Origin: an uncultured Tateyamaria sp. | GTDB lineage: Bacteria; Pseudomonadota; Alphaproteobacteria; Rhodobacterales; Rhodobacteraceae | Length of the DNA stretch: 40,163 nt | Direction of reading: 5' to 3' | NCBI RefSeq assembly: GCF_947503415.1 | Contig: NZ_CANNDS010000010.1 | Coordinates: forward strand, 1-40,163 | Part shown: piece after piece, positions 7,459 to 16,624 of the stretch | How the letters are laid out: each line of letters starts with the position of its first letter | Position numbering within the stretch: position 1 is the first letter of the stretch | Position numbers and translations under genes: made by a program | Notes under the pieces: model-generated | Seen by the model: the letters and a program-made list of their open reading frames with translations, nothing else | Database searches by the model: none | Told to the model about the DNA's origin: nothing

Positions 7459-8943
7459 CTAGCCCATCACCCCCGTGATCAGGAAGAAGATCAACGCCGA
7501 CAAGGTGGCCGCCGCCGGCACCGTGATCACCCATGCCGCAATGATTGTCATGAAATGCGACCGGCGCACCAGTTTGCGGCGGCGCCGTTCCTCCGGTGCA
7601 TAGCTGATGCGATTTGGCATTTGCAGCCGAGCATTGCGGATGCGGCGCTCTGCGTCCCACTCCCGGAAAAATCCGACGCCAAAGACACCACCCACAGCAA
7701 TGTGGGTCGAGCTGACAGGCAACCCGAGCCAGCTGGCGACAATGACGGTGATGGCTGCCGACAACGCCACACAATAGGCGCGCATCGGGTTCAGCTTGGT
7801 GATCTGGCCGCCCACCATGCGGATCAGCTTGGGGCCGAACAGGAACAGGCCGAACGAGATGCCGAACGCGCCAATCACCATGACCCAGAACGGGATGCTG
7901 ACCGCATCGGTGAAACTGCCCGATTGTGAGGCCTGCACGATGGCCGCAAGCGGGCCAACGGCGTTCGCCACATCATTGGCCCCATGCGCAAAGCTGAGCA
8001 GGGCGGCAGACACCACGAGGGGGATGCCGAACAACACCTTCAGCGACTTGTTGCGGTTCTCCAGCCCTTTGGACTGTTTGGCAATCGCCGGGATCATCAC
8101 GAGCCAGACAATTGCCCCGATCGCAGCCCCGATCATCAGGGCGGTGGGCAGATCGATCTTGATGATCTTCTTGAGCCCCTTGAGGGCCAGGTAAGACGCA
8201 AAGGCCCCGGCCATGATGCCCACAAGGATCGGCACCCACGTGCGGGCGGCGGCGATCTTGTCCTCGCGGTAGATGATGCGCGACTTGATCAGCCACAGGA
8301 ACCCGGCAGCGATGAGGCCCCCCAGAACCGGAGAGATCACCCAGCTGGCGGCAATCGCGCTCATGGTCGACCAGTTGACGGCCGCGAACCCTGCCGCTGC
8401 AATGCCTGCCCCCATCACGCCACCTACAACGGAATGCGTTGTCGACACGGGTGCGCCAACCCAGGTTGCCAGATTGACCCATAATGCCGCAGACAGAAGC
8501 GCCGCCATCATCGCCCAGATAAAGACAGAGGCCGTGCGCATGCTTTCGGGGTCGATGATGCCCTTGGCAATGGTCGATACCACGTCACCCCCGGCGATCA
8601 GCGCGCCGGCGCTTTCGAACACCACTGCGATGGCGATGGCACCGCCCATGGTCAACGCGTTGGCGCCCACCGCCGGACCCATGTTGTTGGCCACGTCATT
8701 GGCGCCGATATTCAGCGCCATGTAGGCCCCGAGGCAGGCCGCCACCACAACGATGAACGTGTTGTTGGCCTGCCCAAAAAACAGCAAGGCGGCAATACCC
8801 GCCAACGCGACAAACACCAACGAAATGCCCGGTCCAACCATGGGTCGCGCCAGATAACCGGTCGCCGTTTCGAGGTTGGAAAACCGCGCAAGGTCGCGAT
8901 CCAAAGTATCAAGATGGCGTGGATCGCCCTGTTGGTCTGTCAT
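7459..8943 (-). CDS. pit: Inorganic phosphate transporter, PiT family
   Basis: A protein of 494 residues from the ATG at 8943, preceded by GGGGGG. The open frame extends to 9000 but without a better ribosome site. Both copies of the PiT signature are present: GANDVANNMGPAVGANAL in the N-terminal half and AHGANDVANAVGPLAAI in the C-terminal half, each within hydrophobic segments and separated by a cytoplasmic loop. PiT carriers take up phosphate or metal phosphate with H+ or Na+. The gene is divergent from the ugp operon, so two phosphorus-uptake systems share one 292-bp control region. I saw no convincing Pho box in it. Confidence 0.92.
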   Translation of the reverse strand: MTDQQGDPRHLDTLDRDLARFSNLETATGYLARPMVGPGISLVFVALAGIAALLFFGQANNTFIVVVAACLGAYMALNIGANDVANNMGPAVGANALTMGGAIAIAVVFESAGALIAGGDVVSTIAKGIIDPESMRTASVFIWAMMAALLSAALWVNLATWVGAPVSTTHSVVGGVMGAGIAAAGFAAVNWSTMSAIAASWVISPVLGGLIAAGFLWLIKSRIIYREDKIAAARTWVPILVGIMAGAFASYLALKGLKKIIKIDLPTALMIGAAIGAIVWLVMIPAIAKQSKGLENRNKSLKVLFGIPLVVSAALLSFAHGANDVANAVGPLAAIVQASQSGSFTDAVSIPFWVMVIGAFGISFGLFLFGPKLIRMVGGQITKLNPMRAYCVALSAAITVIVASWLGLPVSSTHIAVGGVFGVGFFREWDAERRIRNARLQMPNRISYAPEERRRRKLVRRSHFMTIIAAWVITVPAAATLSALIFFLITGVMG

Positions 8944-9235
8944 GTCTGTCGCCCCCCGAATTTGGAAGCGTCTGTAACGCTGTCTCGATCCATAAATCAA
9001 TCACGCAATGCGGTGCGGCGCAGATTGTGTTTTGGCATGGTGCAGGCCGTGCCGAATGTGCCGATGTTTCCCATCGCAAAACCGGTGCCCTGGCCGCCTT
9101 GCGCTGTCCGGGATCAGTGCCCGTTTGACGTCGTCTTGTATTCTCCCTCCGCGGGTGTATCGTTGTGGAGTTGTTACAAAGATGCGCGATCGTCGCGTCA
9201 TGCAACGCGCACCATTCCGGTGCCAGGGAGGAACC
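8944..9235. other. Divergent control region between pit and ugpB
   Basis: This 292-bp non-coding stretch separates two divergent phosphorus-uptake units. No GGAAC/CGTT promoter is present. A loose CTGTAAC-N4-TCTCGAT arrangement near 8974 resembles half of a PhoB box, but the match is too poor to call. TTGACG at 9124 is a possible -35 without a clear -10. Confidence 0.3.
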
Positions 9236-10549
9236 ATGAAAAAGACACTGCTCGGCGTTCTCGCCGCATCCACCGCTTTGCTGTCACCACTGGCCGCGTC
9301 CGCTGAAACCGAAGTGCAATTCTGGCACGCGTTCACGGGTCGCCTGGGCGAGTTGGTCAAGGCGCAGGTAGAAGAATTCAACGCAAGCCAGGACGAATAC
9401 ACCGTCGTCGAAAGCCACAAAGGCAACTATTCCGAGACGTTAAATGCCGGTATCGCCGCGTTCCGCGCGGGCGAACAGCCGCATATCCTGATGGTGTTCG
9501 AAGTGGGCACCGCAACCATGATGGCCGCCGGTGGCGCGATCAAGCCCGTGCACGAAGTCATGGCCGAAAGCGGCGCGGCCTTTGATCCCGACGCCTATAT
9601 CGGTGCCGTCAAAGGGTACTACACCTCGACCGATGGTCAGATGCTGTCGCTGCCCTTCAATTCGTCGACGCCCGTTCTGTGGGTGAACCGCGACGCGATG
9701 GAAGCGGCTGGCGTTGATCCCGACACGGACCTGTCCACATGGCAGAACGTGGGCGAGACGCTGGATGCGCTGAAAGCGGGCGGTGAGGAATGTGGCCTTG
9801 TCACGGCATGGCAAAGCTGGATCCACCTCGAAAACTTCTCGGCCTACCATGACGTGCCGTTTGCGAGCCAGGACAACGGCTTTGCCGGTCTGGATACCGA
9901 GTTGATGCTGAACGGCCCCGCACAGGTGGCACACCTGACTGCCATGGGTGAGTGGGCCGCGGACGGCAAGTTCATCTATACCGGTCGCCGCAACGAAGGT
10001 GGTGCAAACTTCCGCGCGGGTGAGTGCGCGCTCTTTACCGAAAGCTCTGCCGGGTATGCGGGCATCAGCTCGGAAGCGGAGTTCGACTTCGACGTGCGCC
10101 CGCTGCCCTATTGGGATGGTGTCGGCAACAGCCCGCAAAACACCATCATCGGTGGCGCTTCGCTGTGGGTCATGGAAGGGCACGAGGCCGAGGAATACAA
10201 GGGCGTGGGTGAGTTCCTGAGCTTCCTGTCCACCTCGGACGTGCAGGCATCGTGGCACCAGAACACCGGCTATCTGCCCATCACGGCAGAGGCGGGCGTC
10301 GCCACGCGCGAGGCGGGTTTCTATGAACAGAACCCCGGCACGGACATCGCTGTGATCCAGATGACGGCCAAGGAACCGACGGCGAATTCCAAAGGTCTGC
10401 GCCTTGGATCCTTCGACCAGATCCGCGGTATCATCGATGAAGAGCTGGAAGCCATCTGGGCGGGCGACAAGTCCGCGCAAGAGGCGATGGACAGCGCCAA
10501 GGAACGCGGCGACGCGCTTCTGCGCCGGTTCGAGACAGCCAACAAGTAA
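9236..10549 (+). CDS. ugpB: sn-Glycerol-3-phosphate ABC transporter, periplasmic binding protein
   Basis: A 437-residue protein with a signal peptide (LLGVLAASTALLSPLAASA, cleavage after residue 22-23). The mature start EVQFWHAFTGRLGELV and the following QVEEFNASQ and YSETLNAGIAAFRAG are typical of UgpB. It binds glycerol-3-phosphate or its diesters in the periplasm and hands them to UgpA/UgpE. The length agrees with the family (about 430-440 aa). The ATG at 9236 is chosen for its GGGAGGA site and signal peptide; a longer frame upstream is not needed. A hairpin separates it from ugpA, which usually allows more binding protein than permease. Confidence 0.92.
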   Translation: MKKTLLGVLAASTALLSPLAASAETEVQFWHAFTGRLGELVKAQVEEFNASQDEYTVVESHKGNYSETLNAGIAAFRAGEQPHILMVFEVGTATMMAAGGAIKPVHEVMAESGAAFDPDAYIGAVKGYYTSTDGQMLSLPFNSSTPVLWVNRDAMEAAGVDPDTDLSTWQNVGETLDALKAGGEECGLVTAWQSWIHLENFSAYHDVPFASQDNGFAGLDTELMLNGPAQVAHLTAMGEWAADGKFIYTGRRNEGGANFRAGECALFTESSAGYAGISSEAEFDFDVRPLPYWDGVGNSPQNTIIGGASLWVMEGHEAEEYKGVGEFLSFLSTSDVQASWHQNTGYLPITAEAGVATREAGFYEQNPGTDIAVIQMTAKEPTANSKGLRLGSFDQIRGIIDEELEAIWAGDKSAQEAMDSAKERGDALLRRFETANK

Positions 10550-10562
10550 GCAAACGCACAAG

Positions 10563-10585
10563 GGCAGGCCCCATCCGGGCCTGCC
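10563..10585 (+). terminator. Intercistronic hairpin between ugpB and ugpA
   Basis: A perfect 9-bp stem GGCAGGCCC / GGGCCTGCC with a 5-base loop and no long T-run. Such hairpins after a binding-protein gene act as partial terminators or mRNA 3'-end stabilisers. Confidence 0.65.
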
Positions 10586-10612
10586 TGTTTCGAGACAAAG
10601 GGGGGCACCGGC

Positions 10613-11494
10613 TTGGAAAAACGCGTCACGTTTCGCGGATGGCTTTTGCCCGCCTTGCTCATTGCGCCGCAGGTCCTGATCTCGGCTGTATTTTTCTTTT
10701 ACCCGGCGGGGCAGGCGATCTGGCAATCGCTGTTCATCCCTGACCCGTTTGGCCTGTCCTCGCAATTCGTGGGCTTGGGCAACTTCGAGTTTCTGCTGGG
10801 CGACAAATTCTACCGCACGTCCTTTGTGACGACGGCGGTGTTTTCGATCCTTGTGACCCTTTGTTCGATGATCCCCGCGCTGTTCCTTGCCGTGATCGCG
10901 GATCGGTTGATCAAGGGATCGGGCGTCTACCGGACACTTCTGATCTGGCCCTATGCCGTGGCCCCTGCGGTCGCAGGCGTGCTGTGGCTCTTCATGTTCA
11001 ACACGCGCGTGGGCGTGGTGTCGTGGTATCTGGGCAATCTCGGCTATGATTGGAACCACGTGCTGAACGGAGGCGAGGCGATGGGCCTTGTGGTCGTGGC
11101 CTCCGCCTGGGGTCGCATCAGCTACAACTTCCTGTTCTTCTTTGCCGCCCTTCAAGCCGTGCCGCGGTCCGTGATCGAAGCCGCAGCTATCGACGGCGCG
11201 CGCTTCTGGAAACGGTTCTGGACCATCGTGCTGCCGCTTTTGTCGCCCACCACCTTCTTCCTGCTGGTCGTGAATGTGGTCTATTCGTTCTTTGAAACCT
11301 TCGGCGTGATCCACACGATCACTGCTGGCGGGCCACAGCAATCGACGACGATCCTTGTCTACAAGGTGTTCTCGGACGGGTTTGTGGGTCAGGACCTTGG
11401 GTCGTCTTCGGCCCAATCGGTCATCCTTTTGATCGTGGTCGGCCTGCTGACCATCATCCAGTTCAAGTTCATCGAAAAGCGGGTGCACTACTGA
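10613..11494 (+). CDS. ugpA: sn-Glycerol-3-phosphate ABC transporter permease
   Basis: A 293-residue inner-membrane permease with six predicted segments. The EAA loop ([21 protein letters not shown], about 190-210) contacts the ATPase UgpC. The start is a TTG with AAAGGGGGG upstream. It overlaps ugpE by one base (TGATG). Context and similarity to UgpA fix the role as half of the glycerol-3-phosphate channel. Confidence 0.9.
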   Translation: MEKRVTFRGWLLPALLIAPQVLISAVFFFYPAGQAIWQSLFIPDPFGLSSQFVGLGNFEFLLGDKFYRTSFVTTAVFSILVTLCSMIPALFLAVIADRLIKGSGVYRTLLIWPYAVAPAVAGVLWLFMFNTRVGVVSWYLGNLGYDWNHVLNGGEAMGLVVVASAWGRISYNFLFFFAALQAVPRSVIEAAAIDGARFWKRFWTIVLPLLSPTTFFLLVVNVVYSFFETFGVIHTITAGGPQQSTTILVYKVFSDGFVGQDLGSSSAQSVILLIVVGLLTIIQFKFIEKRVHY

Positions 11495-12351
11495 TGGCGA
11501 ACGAAGTGCATGGCATGGTGGAAAAGCGCGGCTCGGGCCTGTGGCTGACGCATGTGTTCATGATCCTTGGTGTGCTGGTGATCTTCTTTCCGATCTGGCT
11601 GGCCTTCGTCGCCTCGACCGTGAGCCAGCCCGAGATCGTGCGCCCGCCCATGCCGCTGCTGCCCGGCGATCGGTTCTGGGAAAACTACTCGGCGGCGCTG
11701 TTTTCGGGCGTGAATGTGCCGGTGTCGACGATGCTGGTGAACAGCCTCGTGATGGCCATCGGCATCGCGGTGGGCAAGATCATCATCTCGCTGCTCTCGG
11801 CCTTTGCCATCGTCTATTTCCGCTTTCCGGGGCGCAATATCTTCTTCTGGATGATCTTTCTGACGCTGATGCTGCCGGTTGAGGTGCGGATCGTGCCGAC
11901 CTACGAAGTGGTCGCGGGTTTTGGCATGCTCAACAGCTATAGCGGGCTGATCTTTCCGCTGATCGCGTCGGCCACGGCCACGTTCCTATTCCGCCAGTTC
12001 TTCCTCACCATCCCGGATGAGCTGGCCGAGGCGGCGCGTGTCGATGGCGCCAGCCCCATGCGGTTCTTCTGGGATATCGTGGTGCCGATGAGCCGGACAA
12101 ACGTGGCAGCCCTGTTCGTGATCCTGTTCATCTATGGCTGGAACCAGTACCTGTGGCCGCTTTTGATCACGACAGATCCCGAAATGAACACCATCGTCAT
12201 GGGCATCAAACAGATGTTCCCGTCAGGCGATGATGTGGCCGATTGGCCGGTTATCATGGCCACTTCGATCCTTGCGATGATCCCGCCGGTGATTGTCGTG
12301 GTCGGCATGCAACGGCTGTTTATCCGCGGCCTTGTGGACAGCGAGAAATAG
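11494..12351 (+). CDS. ugpE: sn-Glycerol-3-phosphate ABC transporter permease
   Basis: A 285-residue permease, partner of UgpA. It has six hydrophobic segments and the EAA motif [20 protein letters not shown] near residue 180. The ATG shares a base with the ugpA stop codon; a second ATG seven codons later (11515) is possible. The C-terminal [12 protein letters not shown] matches the MalG-like permease end. ugpC follows 3 bp after the stop. Confidence 0.9.
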   Translation: MANEVHGMVEKRGSGLWLTHVFMILGVLVIFFPIWLAFVASTVSQPEIVRPPMPLLPGDRFWENYSAALFSGVNVPVSTMLVNSLVMAIGIAVGKIIISLLSAFAIVYFRFPGRNIFFWMIFLTLMLPVEVRIVPTYEVVAGFGMLNSYSGLIFPLIASATATFLFRQFFLTIPDELAEAARVDGASPMRFFWDIVVPMSRTNVAALFVILFIYGWNQYLWPLLITTDPEMNTIVMGIKQMFPSGDDVADWPVIMATSILAMIPPVIVVVGMQRLFIRGLVDSEK

Positions 12352-12354
12352 AAT

Positions 12355-13431
12355 ATGGCGACAGTCACCCTGAACGACGTCAAGAAAAGCTTTGGCCCCA
12401 CGGACGTGATCCACGGGATCAGCACCGACATCGCGGATGGCGAATTTATCGTCATCGTGGGCCCGTCGGGCTGCGGGAAGTCGACGCTGCTGCGCATGGT
12501 GGCGGGACTGGAAACGGTGTCGTCGGGGGACGTGATGATTGGTGGCACCCGCGCCAATGACCTCGAACCGATGGATCGCGACATCGCGATGGTGTTCCAG
12601 AACTACGCCCTCTATCCCCACATGTCGGTGCGCCAGAACATGGGCTACGGCCTGAAGATCGCCAAGCTGCCCAAGGAACAGATCGAGGCGAAGGTGGTCG
12701 AGGCCGCCAAGCTTTTGCAGCTGGAGGCGTTGCTGGATCGCAAGCCCAAGCAGCTGTCGGGCGGCCAACGCCAGCGCGTTGCCATGGGCCGTGCGATTGT
12801 CCGCGAACCTGCCGTGTTCCTGTTTGACGAGCCACTGTCGAACCTTGATGCCAAGCTGCGCGTGCAGATGCGGCTCGAGATCAAGGAACTGCAATCGAAG
12901 CTGGGCATCACCTCGCTCTATGTGACCCACGATCAGGTCGAAGCAATGACCATGGCCGACCGGATGATCGTAATGAATGGCGGCATTGCGGAACAGATCG
13001 GCACGCCGCTTGAAGTGTACGAAACCCCGCGCACGCTCTTTGCGGCGCAGTTCATCGGCAGCCCGGCGATGAACGTTGTCGATGCGCAAGTGGTCGAGGG
13101 CAAAGTGCTGTTGGGCGGCACCCCTGTGGCTGATGCCGTCGGTGAAAACGGGCCGGTCAAGCTGGGCGTCCGGCCCGAGCATTTGACACAAGACGCCGAT
13201 GGACCGCTTGAGGTCACGGTGCAAGTGACCGAACCGCTGGGGGCCAACACGCTGTTTCACGGCAAGCTCGCAGGGGCCACTGGCGACTTTACAGCCAGCC
13301 TGCCGGGCGTACACACGCTGCAAGGACAGGGCAGCCAGATGCGGTTTTCCATTCAGCCCGGCCAGGCGCATCTTTTTGATGCGGACACCGGTCTACGCCG
13401 GCAGGCAAAGCCTGCACTGGCCGCGGTCTGA
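12355..13431 (+). CDS. ugpC: sn-Glycerol-3-phosphate ABC transporter ATP-binding protein
   Basis: A 358-residue ATPase. Walker A is GPSGCGKST (about residue 37), the Q-loop lies in [11 protein letters not shown], the ABC signature is [14 protein letters not shown], Walker B is [12 protein letters not shown], and the switch His is in [12 protein letters not shown]-terminal TOBE/OB domain (about 240-350) places it in the MalK/UgpC group, which can also receive regulatory signals. It completes ugpBAEC, the same gene content as in enterobacteria. Confidence 0.92.
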   Translation: MATVTLNDVKKSFGPTDVIHGISTDIADGEFIVIVGPSGCGKSTLLRMVAGLETVSSGDVMIGGTRANDLEPMDRDIAMVFQNYALYPHMSVRQNMGYGLKIAKLPKEQIEAKVVEAAKLLQLEALLDRKPKQLSGGQRQRVAMGRAIVREPAVFLFDEPLSNLDAKLRVQMRLEIKELQSKLGITSLYVTHDQVEAMTMADRMIVMNGGIAEQIGTPLEVYETPRTLFAAQFIGSPAMNVVDAQVVEGKVLLGGTPVADAVGENGPVKLGVRPEHLTQDADGPLEVTVQVTEPLGANTLFHGKLAGATGDFTASLPGVHTLQGQGSQMRFSIQPGQAHLFDADTGLRRQAKPALAAV

Positions 13432-13460
13432 CGGCAGCTGTCGGTTGGATGGTCTGACGT

Positions 13461-14387
13461 CTAGGCGCGCACTTCCATGCGGTAGCGGCCGGGCGTTGTG
13501 CCCACATGCTTCTTGAACTGGGTCGTGAAGTGGGCCTGGCTTGCAAACCCGAACATATAAGCGATGTCGGCAAGGGACAGGTCCGGATCGGACAGCATGC
13601 GCTTGCTTTCCGTGATACGCCGGTTCGTGATGTATTGATGCGGCGTCACATGGGTCGCCGAAAAGAACGCGCGCGTGAAATGGTGCACCGAATAGCACGC
13701 GACATTGGCAAGATCCTTGAGCGAGATGGGCTGCCCCAGATTTGCATCAACGAAGTCGGTCACGCGGGTCAGCCGGGCCTCATCCAGCTTGGGCGTCTGT
13801 CGGCCTGAACGGGGGGCGTCCACCTCTTCGACAAGGCGGGTCAGCGTGCCAAGCATCGTCAGAAACAGCCCGTCGACTTTCAACTGCGCCCCGGCTCCGC
13901 CCCGGGTCATTTCAAGCCAGATCAGCTCCAGCGTCCGGGCCAGCCCCGTGTCGAACAGATCGCGGCCATAGAGGCTTCTGAACGGATCGGCGTCAGCCGC
14001 ACTCTGATCGGCATTGAGCAGGCGAGACACGCGCGCCCGTGGTACCGACAGCATCAACAGCTCGTGGTCCCCTTCGCTGCACCACTCCGCCGTGGCATCC
14101 GGCGGCGCGATATAGAGGCTGCCTGCGCGGCCCGACAGACGCGTGCGCCCGTCGCCGTAATCGACACTGGAATGGGACAGCGATCCACCCGTGACCAGTC
14201 TGAAAACAACATCCGGATTGGCCGGGATCGTCTTTTCGTGCCCGGCCTGACGCACCCGCATTGCGGTCTGGTCATGGGTGCCCGTCTCGTGCGTTTCCTG
14301 GACGAACTGCGGATACAGCTTGTCGAACGCGTCTGCAAAGCTGGCAAACTGGCCGGGTCGGGTATCGTGAGCGCACGCAAGGTCCAT
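13461..14387 (-). CDS. AraC family transcriptional regulator
   Basis: The C-terminal 100 residues hold two helix-turn-helix motifs (LKDLANVACYSVHHFTRAF and LADIAYMFGFASQAHFTTQF) ending in the typical GTTPGRYR. The N-terminal part is a cupin-like effector domain with SLYIAPPDA. I start it at the ATG at 14387 (308 aa, GCGGGA before it), where family alignment begins; ATGs at 14444 and further upstream lack a good ribosome site. It converges on ugpC with 29 bp between stops. It may control ugp or an unlinked target; the effector is unknown. Confidence 0.82.
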   Translation of the reverse strand: MDLACAHDTRPGQFASFADAFDKLYPQFVQETHETGTHDQTAMRVRQAGHEKTIPANPDVVFRLVTGGSLSHSSVDYGDGRTRLSGRAGSLYIAPPDATAEWCSEGDHELLMLSVPRARVSRLLNADQSAADADPFRSLYGRDLFDTGLARTLELIWLEMTRGGAGAQLKVDGLFLTMLGTLTRLVEEVDAPRSGRQTPKLDEARLTRVTDFVDANLGQPISLKDLANVACYSVHHFTRAFFSATHVTPHQYITNRRITESKRMLSDPDLSLADIAYMFGFASQAHFTTQFKKHVGTTPGRYRMEVRA

Positions 14388-14745
14388 AATGTCCCGCCAG
14401 TTCAAGTTTATCCAAATGCGCTGCAATCGCAGCACGTCGAGCATGGGACGATACCGTTCACAACTGGGTGTGATCTGTAAAGGGATTGACCCCGCGGCAC
14501 GTGCAAAAGCGCGATATTGTGTAATTATCACCGTCCAAAATGGTAGTATGGCAGGCAGATACTGATTGAAGATGGCCGGGAAGGCACGCCACGCGCGCGC
14601 CCGTAACACCGCAACAGGGCCGAATTCAGCGGCTTCGATTCCAAGGTCTCAAGGACGTTGTCAATGTGTTTGAAGCCCTTGGTTGGACACAGCCCTTACC
14701 GTCGCGCGGCCACCGCGCGGACACTACGAATGAGAAGTTCAGAAC
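14388..14745. other. Intergenic region between araC-type regulator and MOSC gene
   Basis: A 358-bp stretch between divergent genes. It includes an AT-rich patch (14518-14560) that could hold the regulator promoter and a small GC hairpin at 14705-14719. No EcfG consensus, RNA gene or convincing ORF was seen. Confidence 0.4.
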
Positions 14746-15405
14746 ATGAATGATACGCGGCCCACAGGGCAAGTCACCGGGCTTTTTACCGGAAAGGTGG
14801 CCACGCCATGGAAAGATCGCGCGCCTTCGGCGATTGCGAAAACCGCAGCGCACGGGCCGCTGCACATCACCGCACACGGGCTGGAGGGAGATGAACAGGC
14901 CGACCTGTCCGTGCATGGCGGTCCGGATCAGGCCGTGCATCACTATGCGGTCGAACATTTCGACGTCTGGGCTTCAAAATTCCCGGAAGACGCCGACAAA
15001 TTCGCGCCCGGCTGTTTCGGAGAGAACGTCTCGTCCACCGGCCTGACAGAGCAGAATCTGTGCATCGGCGATGTGTTGAGGATCGGAACCGCGCTGCTTC
15101 AGGTCACGCAAGGAAGACAGCCCTGTTGGAAGCTGGACGCGCATATGCAGCGGACCGACATGGCCTATCAGTTCCGCAAGACGGGCAGGACAGGGTGGTA
15201 CTACCGCGTCCTTGAACCCGGTGTGGTGGATGTGGGCGCAGCCATCGAATTGCAGGATCGTCCCTGTCAGGACTGGTCCATCGCAGATGTAACGCACGCC
15301 CGCTTTACGCCAAATCTGGACGTGTCGCTGGCTGGCACGCTTGCCACGCTTGAACCGCTCTCTGCCGTGTGGCGGGACATTTTCCTGAAACGCGCGGATG
15401 GGTGA
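14746..15405 (+). CDS. MOSC domain protein (YiiM-like)
   Basis: A 219-residue protein with the YiiM arrangement: an N-terminal beta-barrel (GQVTGLFTGKVATPWKDRAP), then LEGDEQADLSVHGGPDQAVH, then FGENVSSTGLTE and the conserved cysteine in QGRQPCWKLD (near 126), followed by a short 3-alpha domain. MOSC proteins bind or transfer sulfur and molybdenum-cofactor compounds. YiiM relatives act in reduction or detoxification of N-hydroxylated substrates such as 6-hydroxylaminopurine. The exact substrate is not inferable. It stands alone, convergent with mrpG. Confidence 0.85.
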   Translation: MNDTRPTGQVTGLFTGKVATPWKDRAPSAIAKTAAHGPLHITAHGLEGDEQADLSVHGGPDQAVHHYAVEHFDVWASKFPEDADKFAPGCFGENVSSTGLTEQNLCIGDVLRIGTALLQVTQGRQPCWKLDAHMQRTDMAYQFRKTGRTGWYYRVLEPGVVDVGAAIELQDRPCQDWSIADVTHARFTPNLDVSLAGTLATLEPLSAVWRDIFLKRADG

Positions 15406-15461
15406 ACTGGCGCCACGAACGCACCAATAATACGAGTTATGTAATACTTAGTGCCGGAATA

Positions 15462-15842
15462 TTACCGTGGTGTGTCAGGTATCTCGGCATGGTTTTCCGG
15501 TGCGTTCAACGTCGCCCACGTCTCGTCCCGAATGGGTTTGGGCGGGGTATCGCACGCGCGGCGGTGGATATTCACCTTGGCCACGAAATGCGCGGATATG
15601 GGTGCGGTCACGAACAGGAAGGCCATGATCAGCAACTCGTGGATCGAGGTTTCGCCCAGCGTTACCGAATGGATGATGGACGCCAACAGCAGCATGCCAA
15701 TGCCAACTGTCCCCACCTTTGTCGGCGCATGCAGGCGCGTCATGGAGTCGTTGAAACGGACCAGCCCAATGGCCCCGACCGTCACAAATCCCGTCCCGAT
15801 CAACAGGCACAGCGCGGTTGCGATATCTCCGATCTCGTTCAT
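15462..15842 (-). CDS. mrpG: Mrp Na+/H+ antiporter subunit G
   Basis: A 126-residue protein with three membrane segments and the MrpG pattern GLVRFNDSMTRLHAPTKVGT, last gene of the operon. The ATG at 15842 overlaps the mrpF stop by 4 bases. The hydrophilic tail of about 30 residues after the third segment is longer than in many MrpG proteins. MrpG is required for assembly of the multisubunit antiporter. Confidence 0.92.
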   Translation of the reverse strand: MNEIGDIATALCLLIGTGFVTVGAIGLVRFNDSMTRLHAPTKVGTVGIGMLLLASIIHSVTLGETSIHELLIMAFLFVTAPISAHFVAKVNIHRRACDTPPKPIRDETWATLNAPENHAEIPDTPR

Positions 15843-16126
15843 TCGATGATGTCCCCCCGCAGAACGAAGCGCGCCAGCGCGACGGTTGATACAAAGCCCA
15901 GCATGGCAATCAGCAGCGAGACCTCGAAGTAGATCTGCACGCCCTGATAGATGCCCAGCAACACGACGACACCCAGCGCATTGATCACCATCGTGTCCAG
16001 CGCCAGAATACGGTCCCCCGCGGTCGGGCCGATGACCAGCCGGATCATCGACAGGATCTGTCCCGCCACCAGCGCGACAAAGGTGATCGCCATGGCGATA
16101 TCCAGAAATCCCGATGCAAAGCTCAT
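15839..16126 (-). CDS. mrpF: Mrp Na+/H+ antiporter subunit F
   Basis: A 95-residue protein with three hydrophobic segments and the family pattern RLVIGPTAGDRILALDTM (about residues 29-46), with conserved Pro and Asp. It overlaps mrpE upstream and mrpG downstream by 4 bases each, which implies coupled translation. In studied Mrp complexes MrpF is needed for cation transport. Confidence 0.92.
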   Translation of the reverse strand: MSFASGFLDIAMAITFVALVAGQILSMIRLVIGPTAGDRILALDTMVINALGVVVLLGIYQGVQIYFEVSLLIAMLGFVSTVALARFVLRGDIIE

Positions 16127-16623
16127 GTGAAAATCTCCAACAGGCGGCCTTCATAGCGGGTCTTGATCTCGTCCCGGACGCCGTCGGGATCGTCCGTGTG
16201 CAGGACGTGCACCAACAGGCTATGACCCTCGGTCGACAGATCCGCAGACACCGTGCCGGGGGTCAGCGTGATAGTGCCCGCCAGAACGGTGATCGCCTCG
16301 GGCTGCGTCAACTCAAGCGGCACGACAATCCATGCGGGCTTCAGCTTGGAATTCGGCACCGTCAGCACGATCCAGGCCACCTCGACATTGGCGACGAGGA
16401 TGTCCCAGATCACGATAAGCCCATAGCTGAACATCCTGCCCAACCGAATGCTGCTGGGCCGGTCCGGCCACCACACGGCGGTCATTGCCGGAATGATGAT
16501 GCCCAGGATCAGGCCGAACACGACCATGCCCGCCGTCACCTCGTTTTGCAAAAGCACCCAGACAATCGCCAACAGCACCGTCAGAAGCGGATGCGGAAAC
16601 AGGCGTTGAAGGAAACCGGTCAT
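16123..16623 (-). CDS. mrpE: Mrp Na+/H+ antiporter subunit E
   Basis: A 166-residue protein with three N-terminal hydrophobic segments and a cytoplasmic domain carrying LTPGTVSADLSTEGHSLLVH (about 115-135), a strong MrpE hallmark. It starts 1 bp after the mrpD stop. Length is normal. Confidence 0.92.
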   Translation of the reverse strand: MTGFLQRLFPHPLLTVLLAIVWVLLQNEVTAGMVVFGLILGIIIPAMTAVWWPDRPSSIRLGRMFSYGLIVIWDILVANVEVAWIVLTVPNSKLKPAWIVVPLELTQPEAITVLAGTITLTPGTVSADLSTEGHSLLVHVLHTDDPDGVRDEIKTRYEGRLLEIFT

Positions 16624-16624
16624 G

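Noticed and set aside
8960..9000. Pho box in the pit-ugp control region
   Set aside because: Only one loose half-site is visible, with no pair of CTGTCAT-like repeats at the required spacing.
9440..11488. 682-codon open frame antisense to ugpB and ugpA
   Set aside because: Its translation is rich in Arg, His and Gln with no domain, and it mirrors well-conserved genes. It is a GC-bias artefact.
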